Assembly (NCBI RefSeq): GCF_036785885.1
Contig: NC_092312.1
Coordinates: 22,524,001-22,588,000, forward strand
Source: Coffea arabica
Lineage: Eukaryota > Streptophyta > Magnoliopsida > Gentianales > Rubiaceae
DNA: 64,000 nt
Direction of reading: 5' to 3'
Shown here piece after piece: positions 48,463-59,515 of the stretch. The stretch's first letter is position 1. Every line of letters begins with the position of its first letter. A program made the translations under genes and the position numbers. A model generated the notes under the pieces. That model did no database searches. It had not been told where the DNA came from and saw nothing but the letters and a program-made list of their open reading frames with translations.

Positions 48463-50228
48463 GGTTTGATTGGGTTTGACTACAAGTTGGATATCTCCGG
48501 CCAAAAATTTTAGGCAAAGAAATGAAGAAAAAATCTCTCTAAACAAATATTAATTGCACACCACAAATTCCAATTAAAAATCACAATTTACTTTAGGTAA
48601 TTATTCTAATGCCTACAAATTACAATTTCTAAAAAAATCCAAACAAATATTAAATACTCAAATACATAATCAAAATAATTACTTATTCAAATACGTTTGA
48701 GTCAAATTTGAGTCGAAACTTAATATTCCATATTCGATAAATTTTTAGATTAGCATAAATGGGTCCAGATCGGATCCAAGTAAATGAAATTATATCTATA
48801 TCCATATTCGGAAAAATATCATCATATTTCCCCAATATGACAAATTTACCCCTGCTTGATTGTTCATAAGATGTAGGGATAATTTTAGAAATCTCTCCTA
48901 ATGTTTTGCATAATATCACACAACGTCCCTTAAGTTTTTAAAATCTCATATATCTCTCTTGGATTGACATTTTTTGTAACATTTTAACCCCTTTGGAGAA
49001 AATGAGAGAAAGATAAAACTTTTATTCCAATACTACCTTTGTGTTATCCTACTTATGAAGCTTACACGAACAATAAAAAAATATGGTTAAAAAATACAAA
49101 AAAAGGAAAATATGAGAGGTTATAAATGCAATAATGAGTAATTTTATAGATATACAACAACTATTATATAATATAATGCATGATGTTCAACAAAATAAAG
49201 GATATTTCTAAATATATATTTGGCCATTAGATCATTTTTTTGATTATTTTTAAATTCTGACTTATTTAAAATTTTTTTTAGAAGTAGGATTTATATTACA
49301 AACTATGCATATTAGGAGATTATTTTAGTTTTCAGCACAACTTAAACTATATCATGTATTAAAATATATCTCCTAAAAAATTTTTTGACTCCTTATAACT
49401 ATCCATGATATTTTTCAAGGTGTTAATTACTTACTAAAAATTTTCGTAAGTAATTAAATTTGAATAAATTTAATTTATCCACGTCCTTTGTTGTTCCACT
49501 ATGACCTCGATATAGAAAAATACAGATAATTATTAGATAGCGATTTATTTTTTTAATCTACATTTTTAGTTTAAAAATTTTATTTTGTTTTGACTTTTGG
49601 TTAAATCCTAAGGGTATAAAAGAGCGAACGAGGAAATGAACAGTGAATTCGGCCCCTCATTGGCACCTTGAGTGTGTGGGCTTTTTGGTCATTTTGCAGT
49701 GATTTCCAAAGAGTAAAGCGGTGCCACTGGAGACATTTGTGGCTAGAATTTGTTTGTGGACTGTATACTGACCATTATATCCTTAGGTACCAATTTTGCC
49801 CCCGAGTGACTAATTGGTTATCAAAGCCAAGGCTGGCTTTTTTGTCTGATCGCCCAGCTTCTTGAATTGTCTTCACAGAGCAGACGGCGTGCTGCGCTTT
49901 TTTCAATGCAGTGGCTTCCTATTGCGTGGTTTTGTATGCTACATTTCATCGACTTGCCCTTTTCATTAGGACCACCAAGAACATTCATTCATATCTATAC
50001 AATATATAAGAGGTACTTTTGCCTTACTGTTCAAGGCCAGTTTCATCTGCTCTTCCAAGGCCTTACCCGTCATTTTGCCCTCCATCTGGTGTTGCTTGTA
50101 TATTTTCTCCTCCTCTTACGGAGGACAATTTTCTGTGTAAGAAGTGGAGATTTTTTACCTTCATATTACACTTTTGCCCTTGGTCTACTTATTGTTCCTT
50201 TGTTTACCCTCAATAAATTTTTTTTTTA
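48463..50228. other. AT-rich intergenic region with one M3-type tip
   Basis: An M3-like end (gggataattttagaaatctctcc) starts at 48875, but its partner was not found. From about 49620 the base composition rises and short frames appear (49668-50229) without a recognisable domain. No gene is called. Confidence 0.4.
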
Positions 50229-50527
50229 GGGAAAAGAGTCCCAATGGCCCTCTAACTTTTACTCAGGTAAAGTTTTGGCCCTCCAACAATTAAAGAAACG
50301 GTTTTGACCCTCGATCTAACAAAATGGCATATTCGTGGCCCTTCTGTCAAATCCAGCAGTTAACTATGACGGGAAGCTTCATCTCATGAGATGCGCGCAC
50401 AAATATGAAGGGCACTATAGTCTCTTAAGGATGGTTGACCAAACAAAGAGAGAGTAAAAAGGTAGCTTCTTCTCTTACCTTAAGTTAGAGCAACAAAGTC
50501 TGCAGCAATTCAAAGTTGGAGCTGAAA

Positions 50528-50989
50528 ATGCGAAGAATGAGAAGTTCCCCTCTACCGGTGTGCAGATGTGAGAAAGAGACTAAAGTGATTACTTCATGGA
50601 CTTCAAAAAATCCTGGACGAAGGTTTGCTGTGTGCGCTGAAGGTTGCTGCAGATATTGGGCATGGATCGATGAGGAGATGTGCCGACGGGCTACAGAAAT
50701 TATACCTGGCCTTCTTCGAAAGATTAATGCAACTAAAAAGGACAGAGATGAATATGAAGAAATAGCAAGAAGAAATGAAAGAAAGGTAACAAAATTGAAG
50801 GAAAAAGTTAAAGAATTGGAGAAAGACATTCGCAGCAAAAAATGGGTTAATAAGTTGCTAGGGAAATTGTTTTTTTTAACATGGATATTGATTTTTTTAA
50901 TTTTGATGAGTTGGGGCCAAAAAAGGGAAACCTTGTCAGTTTTCGACAAATACAAGGTGCTTGCAAACACCTGGCCCTTACCAAGTTGA
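50528..50989 (+). CDS. GRF zinc finger, coiled-coil, C-terminal membrane-anchor protein of MULE-1
   Basis: A single exon of 153 residues. The zf-GRF core spans about residues 12-45: C-x-C (VCRCEKE), TSWTSKNPGRRFAVC, then the CCRYWAW-IDEEMC block. IPGLLRKI follows, then a lysine/glutamate-rich coiled coil (about 60-110) and one hydrophobic segment (FFLTWILIFLILMSW, about 118-133) with a short tail. That suggests a membrane anchor close to the C-terminus. I chose the ATG at 50528, which sits about 100 bases inside the left inverted repeat boundary, so transcription probably starts in the repeat. GRF fingers bind nucleic acid in other proteins; the role here is unknown. A similar gene sits in MULE-2 at 61497. 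The frame is intact even though the neighbouring transposase is not. Confidence 0.8.
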   Translation: MRRMRSSPLPVCRCEKETKVITSWTSKNPGRRFAVCAEGCCRYWAWIDEEMCRRATEIIPGLLRKINATKKDRDEYEEIARRNERKVTKLKEKVKELEKDIRSKKWVNKLLGKLFFLTWILIFLILMSWGQKRETLSVFDKYKVLANTWPLPS

Positions 50990-51432
50990 AGTTTGCAGGG
51001 GAAGAAGATGATCCAAATTGTTCCTTTTAATGTAAATTTTTTATTTGTAGTTGTATGATGTATCCGCAAACCTTGTAATCAAATCTGTGTTTGTGCTGGT
51101 TCTAATGAAATATCTGCTCATCTCTTTTTATTAAATAAAAGTGCTGAAGTTCATTTGTTCGACTCAATGAATTGGTTTGGTATTGTGCTTAGAAAGAAGG
51201 CATAATAATGGTGTAAGAAGGAGTACATAAAGCCCTAATGTATACATCATATTAATCACTTGTCAATGAGTATCAAAAGGAACTGCTATAATACAAAGCA
51301 GAATCAGCATGTTACCAACAAGCAACTGCTAGACAAAAAAAACAGAGAAGAACTGCTAGACACAAAATGAATTGTCATCATCAGTTTACACAGGATAAGA
51401 CAAAAAGAGTTTGTCAAACAGAAATAAGTCTA

Positions 51433-54400
51433 TCATGGCTGAGTTCCTCTTCCAGTGGCTGTTCCTCTCATTTCTCTTTCACCTTGTCTTCCTCTTCCTC
51501 TTCCTCTTGCTCTGCCTCTTCCACTTCATCTCCCCCTCCAGTTTCCAACTGTGAATGGGGGTTCTTTACCCAAATAAGCATAGTTCGCATTGATAGCTCA
51601 TTTTTCGGCATCAGTAAGTAGTTTTGTAGCTGAGTTTTTTCTTCGCTGCGAATGATGATGATGTTGGCTCTGTTGCGGATGTTGCTGTCCAATTTCATCG
51701 TTAGCCTGTTGCATTTGTTGTTGCACATTTTGAGAAGACTGACCTGGTTCCTTATTCTTATCAAAATTGTACATGACACAAATAAGTACATGACGGATGT
51801 AAAATAGTGAAAAATTAATAGCAATTGCATGCACTTACTGTCCTCTCTTTTTCTACTGATTGCTGCCTCTGCTGATTACTCGGTTGAGCTTCGGATGACT
51901 GGTTAGAACCTTGTTGTGCTTCTTCATTGGAAGGCTTCTTGCACGTAGCTGCATTATGACCAACCTCACCGCATTTTCTACAATGAATAACAACTCTCCT
52001 CCTCAACCTTCTACCATGATCTCTCCCCTTAGTCACATCCCTTCTTCTAGCCTTTTTAGGCCTACCAGGTTGAATAACTGGTATTGGTGGATCCAACACA
52101 GGCATGGTGGATGAGGGCCAATGATCCTCACCACTAATTGGCTGCAAAACATTCTCATAAATCTGGAAGAAGAGGCCTCTGCTATAAGAACGATCCAGAT
52201 AAAAGTAAGGATCCTCTTCTCGCATGAAGATAGCAGCAATTGCATGACAGCAGGGAATTCCACTAACCTCTCATAATCTGCAAGTACAATATTTTTTTTG
52301 CATATCTACTGCAAACTGGGCCCCTCTTGGACCTTTGACTTGATAGCCATGCAGTGCATTCCAAATGGGCATCCACTGACTTGAATCCTTGACTCTAGTC
52401 TGAACAATCTCATCTCATTAATTAAAGGTCCAGTGGAGCCCTTGCATTTCTCCATTGCAGCACGTCTTCTTTGGATCCTCTCCATAAGATATTCCCTTAT
52501 AATTTCCAACATTGTGATGATAGGTTGGTCCCTTGCATCTTTAATGTGGGCATTGAAGGACTCGCATAGGTTATTCACTATCATATCACTCTTGACGTGA
52601 GTTGGAAAATATGCTTTGCACCAATGTCGAGGATGAGGAGTTTTCTTGACCCATTCATATGCATCCTTATCAAAAGCTTGAAGTTCTTCCATAGCTTTGT
52701 CATACATTTCCACTGTTGTGCAACATGCTATGTTCCATATCCTGTCTTTAAGAGCCAAACCAGGATGCTTTTTCTTGAAATTGCGATATATATGTTGGAC
52801 ACAGTACCTGTTTTTACAAAGTTATTTAAGTCATTGTTAAACAATTGCAAAACTTCAGTGGAAAAAAAACTTGATAAAAATTTCTTAGTTTTAAAGGAAA
52901 ACAAAATACCTGTGCTCACATCCAGGCAGAACTTCACTAAGTGCCCTGTCTAGCCCCTAAAATGAAATCATGATATAGACCGTTAGTTTCTACCATCATT
53001 TGAATCAAATGTTGAATTTCAAAGTTTTATATCATACCTTTTGCTGATCTGATATAAAGGTATAGTGGCACTGATTTTCGATTTCCAAGTCCTCACTTAA
53101 ATATTTGAGAAACCAAGTCCACTGCTCAGTTGCTTCTCTCTCCACAACAGCCCAGGCAATAGGCCACCATCCATTATTCGGGTCTGCAGCAATGGTAGTT
53201 AGTAACTGTCCTCTATAAACCCCCTTTAGATGGCAACCATCTTGGCCTATTATTGGCCTACAGCCATTCTTGAATCCCTTCTTCAATGGGTCTAAACAGC
53301 AGTATAACCTCATGAATTTAGGATTACCCCCTGATCCTCTAAATGGAGTAAACATTATCTCCATTGTACTCCCTTCATGTGTCTTCTTTATCTCAGTACA
53401 ATACTTCCAAAGTTTCTTATATTGTGCTTCGGCCGACCCCTGTATCATTTTCAGAGCCAATTTTCTCGCATTAGAAGCCACCCATTTAGAAATTTGGGTT
53501 TGGTACTCCTCATGCACTGTTTGCCTAATCTCCCGAGTTGGCATGTGAGTATTGGATCTAATTCTCTCCATATATCTATTTGACAACCAATTGGCCTTCA
53601 AATTTTTGTTTTTTCAGGCATGATTACAGTTTTCATGCTTGTCATACATTGTCTTCACCACCAAATCTGTTGTGCCAAGTGCCTTTTCAACTGATGCAAA
53701 CACATACCACGGACATGGATCTTTACACTTGACTCTCACCCTCTTTGGTTCATTCTTCTTTGTGTACACTGGTTTTCCCATCTTAATTCCATATTCTTGG
53801 ATAGCAGCTTTGAATTGGGCTCTTGATTCGAATTTCAAACCCAAGAAAAATCCTAAATTTTTCCCAAGAAAAATCTTTATACCTGCCAGCATACTGCTCA
53901 GGTTCTTCATCTTCCTCTGATGAACCAACATCACTTCTTAGATGATCTGGGATTGTATCTTCTGCCAATGCATCTGCTTCAGGTGTAGAATCTCTCTGCT
54001 GCTGCTGTTTTGTTTTTCTTCTTTGCCTTACTTGTTTTTTTTTCTGTTGTGCTTGTTGTTGTTCTGAGGACTGTTGTGTTTCAGGTTGTTGAGTAGTAGC
54101 CTGCTCAGTTGCAGCCTGCTCAGTTGCTTCTTCTTCATGCTGTGAAGGTCTTCCACTTTGCACCTCTTCTAATGTGCTTCTACACTGAGTTGGCTGCAAT
54201 GTCAAATCACCAAGAAGATCCTCATCTCTACAGTATTCTACATCACCACTGAATCTGTCACGTTCATTTTCTGATCCAGAATCTTCATCATCTCCTCCAT
54301 TTCCTTTATCTTCATTAGCCTGTTCACACCTCAATCCTTCTTGTGTTGCATCTCCTCCCTGCTGTGAAGGTCCTTCAATTGAAGAACCTACATGCTGCTG

Positions 54401-55545
54401 CTCAGGTTGTTGCTCAGGTTGTTGCTCAGGTTGCTGCTGCTGCTGCTCAGGTTGTTGCTCAGGTTGCTGCTCAAGTTGCTGCTCACTTAAGGACCCTTCA
54501 TGTTGCTCAGTTTGCTGCTCAAGTTGATGCTCCTGTTGCTCCTCACTTGAGGACCCTTCATGTTCCTGTTGTGCATCACCATTTTGCTCACCAATGTGCT
54601 GGCTCTTTGCTGTTCTTCTACTTCGACTCTATCCTCCAGTTGACCCTCTAATGAACAGCCTCCTCTTAGGAACTAGGTGAGAAAAAGATTCTTCTACTAC
54701 ACTACCCTCCTCATCCAACTCTTCTATCAAAACACCACTTTTCTTCTTCTCTGCTGGTTGGATCACTATGGGAGACTTGCAACAATTAATTTCTTCAGCT
54801 GTTAGATGGTTGCAATAGACTTCCATTACCTTGTACTTATAAGTCCAACCACAAAACTTGATAATGTCATCATCGGTACATAACTCTCTTAAACCATTTC
54901 TTAGATCCTTATTTGGTTCAAGGTAGTAGTACATTATGGCAGCGTTACGATGTCCCATTTTTCCCACCATTTTATTTAGTTCAATGGTTGGCATTCTTTT
55001 GGCATTACAAACATCTACATAGTCCACCTCTCCATTAGCATACCAGACATACTGTTCCCACATAATTCTACCCCCATGATGCATCCGAATAGTAAACCAT
55101 TCAGAATCAGTCTCTACAATAGCAATTAGGATAAAACAGTCAACAAAAAACAAACAGAGGCTGACAAATGAAATACTGAACTGGTCAGTATTCGAAAAAA
55201 AAAAAAAGATCCTAAACAAATAAAGTGTCCCTTTTCAGCCATTAAAATACATCACTTTCAAAATAACCTCCTTTGTCCGACATTATCAATTTACAACAAA
55301 CAAAGTAGGACCACAAAGTGGACCACAAACTGGACCACTTAGCCTCCCAACATCACCATTACCCAAACATATACACAAATAAGTCCCATTACACATGCAT
55401 ATACTAAACAAATAAGTTCCAGCACACATTGCCCAAACATATAAACAAATCTTAAACCCAAAAGGGTTAGTAAACAACAATTTCAATTACCGTAAACAAG
55501 GTACGGATCAAAGTAGTCATCCTTCCTCCTTATTCGCCACTTCAT
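51433..55545 (-). pseudogene. MURA transposase of MULE-1, broken
   Basis: Reconstructed exons are 55545-55491, 55113-53038, 52956-52910, 52807-51839 and 51756-51433. Order of parts: a PB1-like N-terminus (WFTIRMHHGG, VDYVDVCNAK), a long Q/E-rich linker, a MuDR-type DNA-binding region (VRVKCKDPCPWYV), the DDE core (IIGQDGCHLKGVYRG with the first Asp; FISDQQK with the second), a SWIM finger (C-x-C...C-x-H), a CCHC knuckle (CRKCGEVGHNAATC) and an RG-rich tail. Stops interrupt the frame after RGSTGG, after ENCNHA, within the SWIM finger (CRL-stop-EVSG, where MULE-2 has W) and twice in the tail. Frame changes lie near 53.87 and 52.41 kb. It matches MULE-2's protein closely beyond these points. It cannot make full-length transposase. 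Confidence 0.85.
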
Positions 55546-55911
55546 TTCTGCCTTTACAACCCCTCTCACGCCGGCAACTACCACTTTCGCTGCAGCGTCC
55601 GAATTGAACACTCTGATTTAAGTCGCACTAGGGTTTTACAGCAAAGGGGGTGAAATTGTTTGAGGGAAAATGGTTGGTGAAACTGTTTTTACTCTATCTT
55701 GGCCAAGAGACTATAGTGCCCTTCATATTTGTGCGCGCATCTCACGAGATGAAGTTTTCTGTCATAGTTAACTGCTGGATTTGACAGAAGGGCCACGAAT
55801 ATGCCATTTTGTTAGATCGAGGGCCAAAACCGTTTCTTTAATTGTTAGAGGGCCAAAACTTTACCTGAGTAAGAGTTAGAGGGCCATTAGGACTCTTTTC
55901 CCTTTTTTTTA

Positions 55912-56685
55912 TGGTGTTGTGAGTGTTATGAAATTGGGCTTTTTTGTCAATTCCTTTGACAAGATTGCTGGGTTAAATCAATTGGAGACATCTTTAAGGA
56001 GGAAAATGTAAATTGGAGACTGAGATTACTGGCACAAAAAGGTAATATTTTGTTACAGTAAAAAATTTTCCCAATCAATTTTATAACTTCAATCAATTGT
56101 CCAAATAAAATCTGTCACGGAATCAACAACCACCAGATGTGCTTAATGTCAGCAAAAGACTTGGAAAAGAAATTTTCCGCCTCCAAGTGAGGAAATTTAC
56201 TCATCCTCTCGGAAATAATATAGTAACAATGTACAACATAACAGCATGCCTACCAACTGAAGGAGCACTATTGCCAGTTCCAGCAAATCAACAAGAACCC
56301 ACCTGCACGCAACAACACCCCGGCCAAGTGACCAAAGACAAACTAAATCAACTTTCGACCATCACGATCACATTGTAGGGATCAACTTTTGCGGTTTTGC
56401 CTAGCTAATGTGTATAGTATGCACTTTATGCTGCCTTTGTCAAACTTAAAGCCTCATCTCCATCCACTGTATTTCTTACAGCTAGAAGAATCCTTTTGTC
56501 GAGGCTAATTAGCTCTTGCTAACTTTGATGGCCTACTGAGAATACTTACCAAAGGCCATATATAAATATATCTCATGTATGAATGCAAAAATAGAAATAA
56601 TTATAAGAACATCCCTGAAAATTCCTGAAAACTCAATTCCTGAAAATCTGCGCGAAGCCAGGGCCAACTAGTAACTATTAAGTGT
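55912..56685. other. Intergenic region, no gene seen
   Basis: One frame of 79 codons (56139-56378) is open but has no recognisable domain. The rest is AT-rich without repeats that I can name. Confidence 0.35.
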
Positions 56686-56700
56686 AAGGATAATGTCATC

Positions 56701-56905
56701 TTTTTTTTTTTTTTTTTGCCGAAAACGATAAACCTAATCTATCCTATACTAAGGGGAAGGAGACGGGTCTAAGGAGGTCCATGAATAAGTTGGAGGGGAC
56801 TGAACCACCACCGGACCAAACGGGTGCACAGCACATCCATCTGAATATTTTGAAGACGAGCCACAGAAATGTGACATTTTTTATGGGAGGCAAGGTTCGA
56901 ACCTT
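56701..56905 (-). mobile_element. tRNA-derived SINE
   Basis: On the minus strand it begins with AGGTTCGAACC, a perfect tRNA box B, and ends in about 18 A residues (T run at 56701-56718). A 15-base target duplication, aaggataatgtcatc, flanks it (56686-56700 and 56906-56920). Box A is not evident, so the copy is probably truncated at the 5' end. Confidence 0.8.
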
Positions 56906-56984
56906 AAGGATAATGTCATCAATTTATGACATTCGATAGAAATACTTAGTTTTGTCAGATTGATAGGGGAGGTCAAGCGGCCGG

Positions 56985-57075
56985 GGCTTTGAGATATTTG
57001 ACACGGAACCCATGGCATTGTGTAGCCTCTGGTATTTTCATGCTGTTGTGAGCTTGGATTCAAAGATTTGAAGAT
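56985..57075 (-). pseudogene. Relic of a dioxygenase exon 1 start and promoter
   Basis: The minus strand reads ATGGGTTCCGTGTCAAATAT (MGSVSNI), matching MDSVSNI of genes D and E. On its upstream side it carries the tgtgtagcctct leader and the ctggtattttcatgctg promoter block. The rest of the gene is absent. It lies at the start of an R-block copy, which fits an unequal-recombination scar. Confidence 0.65.
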
Positions 57076-57795
57076 CAGTTATGTCAACCTCCAAATACTT
57101 TTGTTTGGGTAGTAGATTATTTGTCAAAATTTATTTATCTGCATCATTAATATATTTTTTAATCATCTTTTTATCTCATATATATTACATTAAAACAGTA
57201 CTATAATATTCTTTTTAGAAAATTATCTCAAATAATTTACTATCCAAACACAATTATATATTTTTTTCGATAAATAGAAAGTGCATGATGCTCATTTGAG
57301 CTTTGCCGAAAGCAAATGCCTCAGGGAAAAGGAAAGAAAAAGAAAAAGAAACTGGTAATGGACAAAAGGTGCACGACTTCAATTAAATAAACAAGTTAAT
57401 CAATCCATTTGTTCAAGATTTTGCACCATTCATCTTATTCCGAATTGATTTCCAGTTGCATGGTCAGAATTTTAACAAAGAAGTGGAAGTAATTGACTTA
57501 GGATTAAAGATGACTGATGTTTTCTCAAGTCTTCCTAGACACACTTAATAGGTGAAACTTATTCACTTCTTACCCACTAATGATCCTCGTGGATGCTAAT
57601 ATATGTTAGAGGGGAAGAGATTAACCTATTCCAAGACAAGTCCGTGGACCTCCATAAATAAGGCTTTCTAGTAATTCTTGGATATAACGTACTTATAAAT
57701 AGTAGAAATGCATATTATTCTATCCTCCCTTTGCATACTTAAAACAAAGGAAAAAAAAATCGTGGCACAACAATTATTATCTTTCTTTTGTTTTG

Positions 57796-57845
<50 letters not shown>

Positions 57846-58317
57846 ATAATTAAGTTAACATATCCTAAATGTGTCCTATATTCTCTTTAAATTATTAAAA
57901 TATATGTCTTCAAACTAAAATATTGCACTTATGATAGAAAAAAGTACGATTTTTAGCACGTACTTCACCATACTTCCTACTCTGTAATATATGATTCAAA
58001 GCTGATGATTTTTATGTTGTAAACTTAAAATACAAGCACCAGCGAATTCATATGTACAGCAAAATTTTTATAAATTAATAATCTTGGATCCATACAAATT
58101 TGATTAATTTAAAGAGGCATTAATTAATCAATAAATTAATAAATTTATTAATCTATCGAGTGTGCTTACAATTAAAAAAAAACACTCATTTAATCAACTA
58201 AAATTTTATTTTATTTTATTTTATAAAAACATAAATTATTCTATGAATAAAAGGAGTTAAAAGTCTGAGCATTATATATTAATCCATATCTATTTGATTT
58301 GTAAATACAATTTAATT
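57076..58317. repeat. R block and A/T-rich flank, homologous to 8400-11095
   Basis: Sequence from cctccaaatacttttg through ctatcgagtgtgc aligns with 8420-10945, without the AT-rich element found at 9291-10745. A long (CT)n microsatellite occupies 57797-57843. There is no gene. Confidence 0.65.
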
Positions 58318-58988
58318 GGGTAAAAAATTTGGATGGCCTTCAAATATTAAGTTGGCCAACTATTAACTACTTACCTTTGCCCCTTCAAACTTGTAAAATT
58401 GTATATCCTTACCCTTTTGGCTAGAGATAACTTTAAAAACCTCTCTTAAAGTTTATGTTAATATCATTTAGGATCTCTAAAGTTTAAAAAATATCACTAA
58501 CCTCCCATAAAACTATGCCTTGTAATAATCTCACCCTCGTATTATTAAAAATTCTTAAAATAATCACTTAATAGGAGAGAGATATATTTTTCTCCGAATT
58601 CCACCATTTTGTATTGTCTTACATTGAACTTTCTACTAAGTTGACTATAATATAAGATTTACATGTTTTACCTAAAAATTTTCTCTCCTATAATGTTTTG
58701 CCTAACTATTGTTAAAGTAGTGAAGAGAGTTTTATTAATTTTGTATCCTATGATAGTGATTAATAGTCTCATCTCACTGATATAGGAGTTAAGTGATATT
58801 TTAAAATTTTCAAAAGTGTCGAGTGATATTACTACAAACCTTGGGAGAGGTTTCTGACATTATCTCTAGCCAAAAGTGTAAAAAATATACCCATTTTACA
58901 AGTTTGGGGAATATGTGTATGTACTTGATAATTGGAGGTTAAAGGTTGATCAACTATATATTTTGAGAGCCATTCAGACTTTTTGCCT
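58318..58988. mobile_element. Composite M2/M3 inverted-repeat element, complete
   Basis: The tips GGGTAAAAAATTTGGATGG and the inverse of ccattcagactttttgcct are flanked by aatttaatt on both sides (58309-58317 and 58989-58997), a perfect 9-bp duplication. M3-type tips lie inside the arms at about 58431 and 58870. They are flanked by ttttggcta and tagccaaaa, which are inverted rather than direct, so there is no separate target duplication for an inner insertion. It is non-coding. Confidence 0.8.
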
Positions 58989-58997
58989 AATTTAATT

Positions 58998-59515
58998 CGA
59001 TCAATGTCTTCAATGCACTCTCGTAACTCATATCAAAGTATAAATAACTCATCATAATTTTTTATTGTAAAATGAGAATTTGAGTCCAAAATTTTTACAT
59101 GGAGAGATAGGTTGAATTGTACAGCGAAGAGCGCATAAGTGAGGGTCTTGCTTGTAATTTAGGCCCTGTTCAGGCTGTAATCTGTTTCTTGCAACCTACC
59201 AATAAACATTGAATTTCTTTCTTTTGCCAGAAAGAAAATTGATTTATTTATTACTTCTCGGCAGAAAACAGATAGTGCATTACAATAAATTATTTCATAG
59301 AATAATCCATAACATCTTCTAGAAAGCTACTCCATAACATCTTCTAGAAAAAGTGGGCACAAAAGGGGAGAAGTATGTACATCGACGTAACAGAAGACAA
59401 AAGCGTTTCATTCATCTCGACAAACATGTCTACACAACGGTTGCGAATGGATGAGAAATGACAGCCCATTATTGCACAAAAGGACTGCAGTCTTGCGATC
59501 ATTAAAAATCGTGTT
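58998..59515 (-). other. 3' flank of gene E
   Basis: This is near-identical to 43563-44081. AATAAA words on the minus strand at 59243-59252 can serve as a polyadenylation signal. It is part of the D/E duplicated block. Confidence 0.55.

Larger units (their letters stand above)
50229..55902. mobile_element. MULE-1: two-gene Mutator-like element with 198-bp inverted repeats
   Basis: The arms 50229-50426 and 55705-55902 are near-identical inverted copies starting GGGAAAAGAGTCC. Both flanks are tttttttta (50220-50228 and 55903-55911), a perfect 9-bp target duplication. Two genes converge inside: a GRF zinc-finger/membrane-anchor gene on plus from the left arm, and a MURA transposase on minus from the right arm. 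The near-identical arms and perfect duplication suggest recent insertion, yet the transposase is broken. It was therefore probably moved by another copy, or decayed since. The Pack-MULE at 538 belongs to the same terminal family. Confidence 0.95.

Noticed and set aside
50516-50527. An earlier TTG start for the MULE-1 GRF gene
   Set aside because: Plant nuclear genes normally start at ATG; the ATG at 50528 gives the full zinc finger.
53845-53905. A 30-base intron in MULE-1 MURA that would restore frame
   Set aside because: It has GT and AG ends but is far shorter than plant introns; a 13-base direct repeat there points to a small duplication instead.
56891-56905. Perfect tRNA box B suggesting a tRNA gene
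   Set aside because: There is no acceptor stem, box A or cloverleaf. A poly(A) tail and a 15-base target duplication show it is a SINE.
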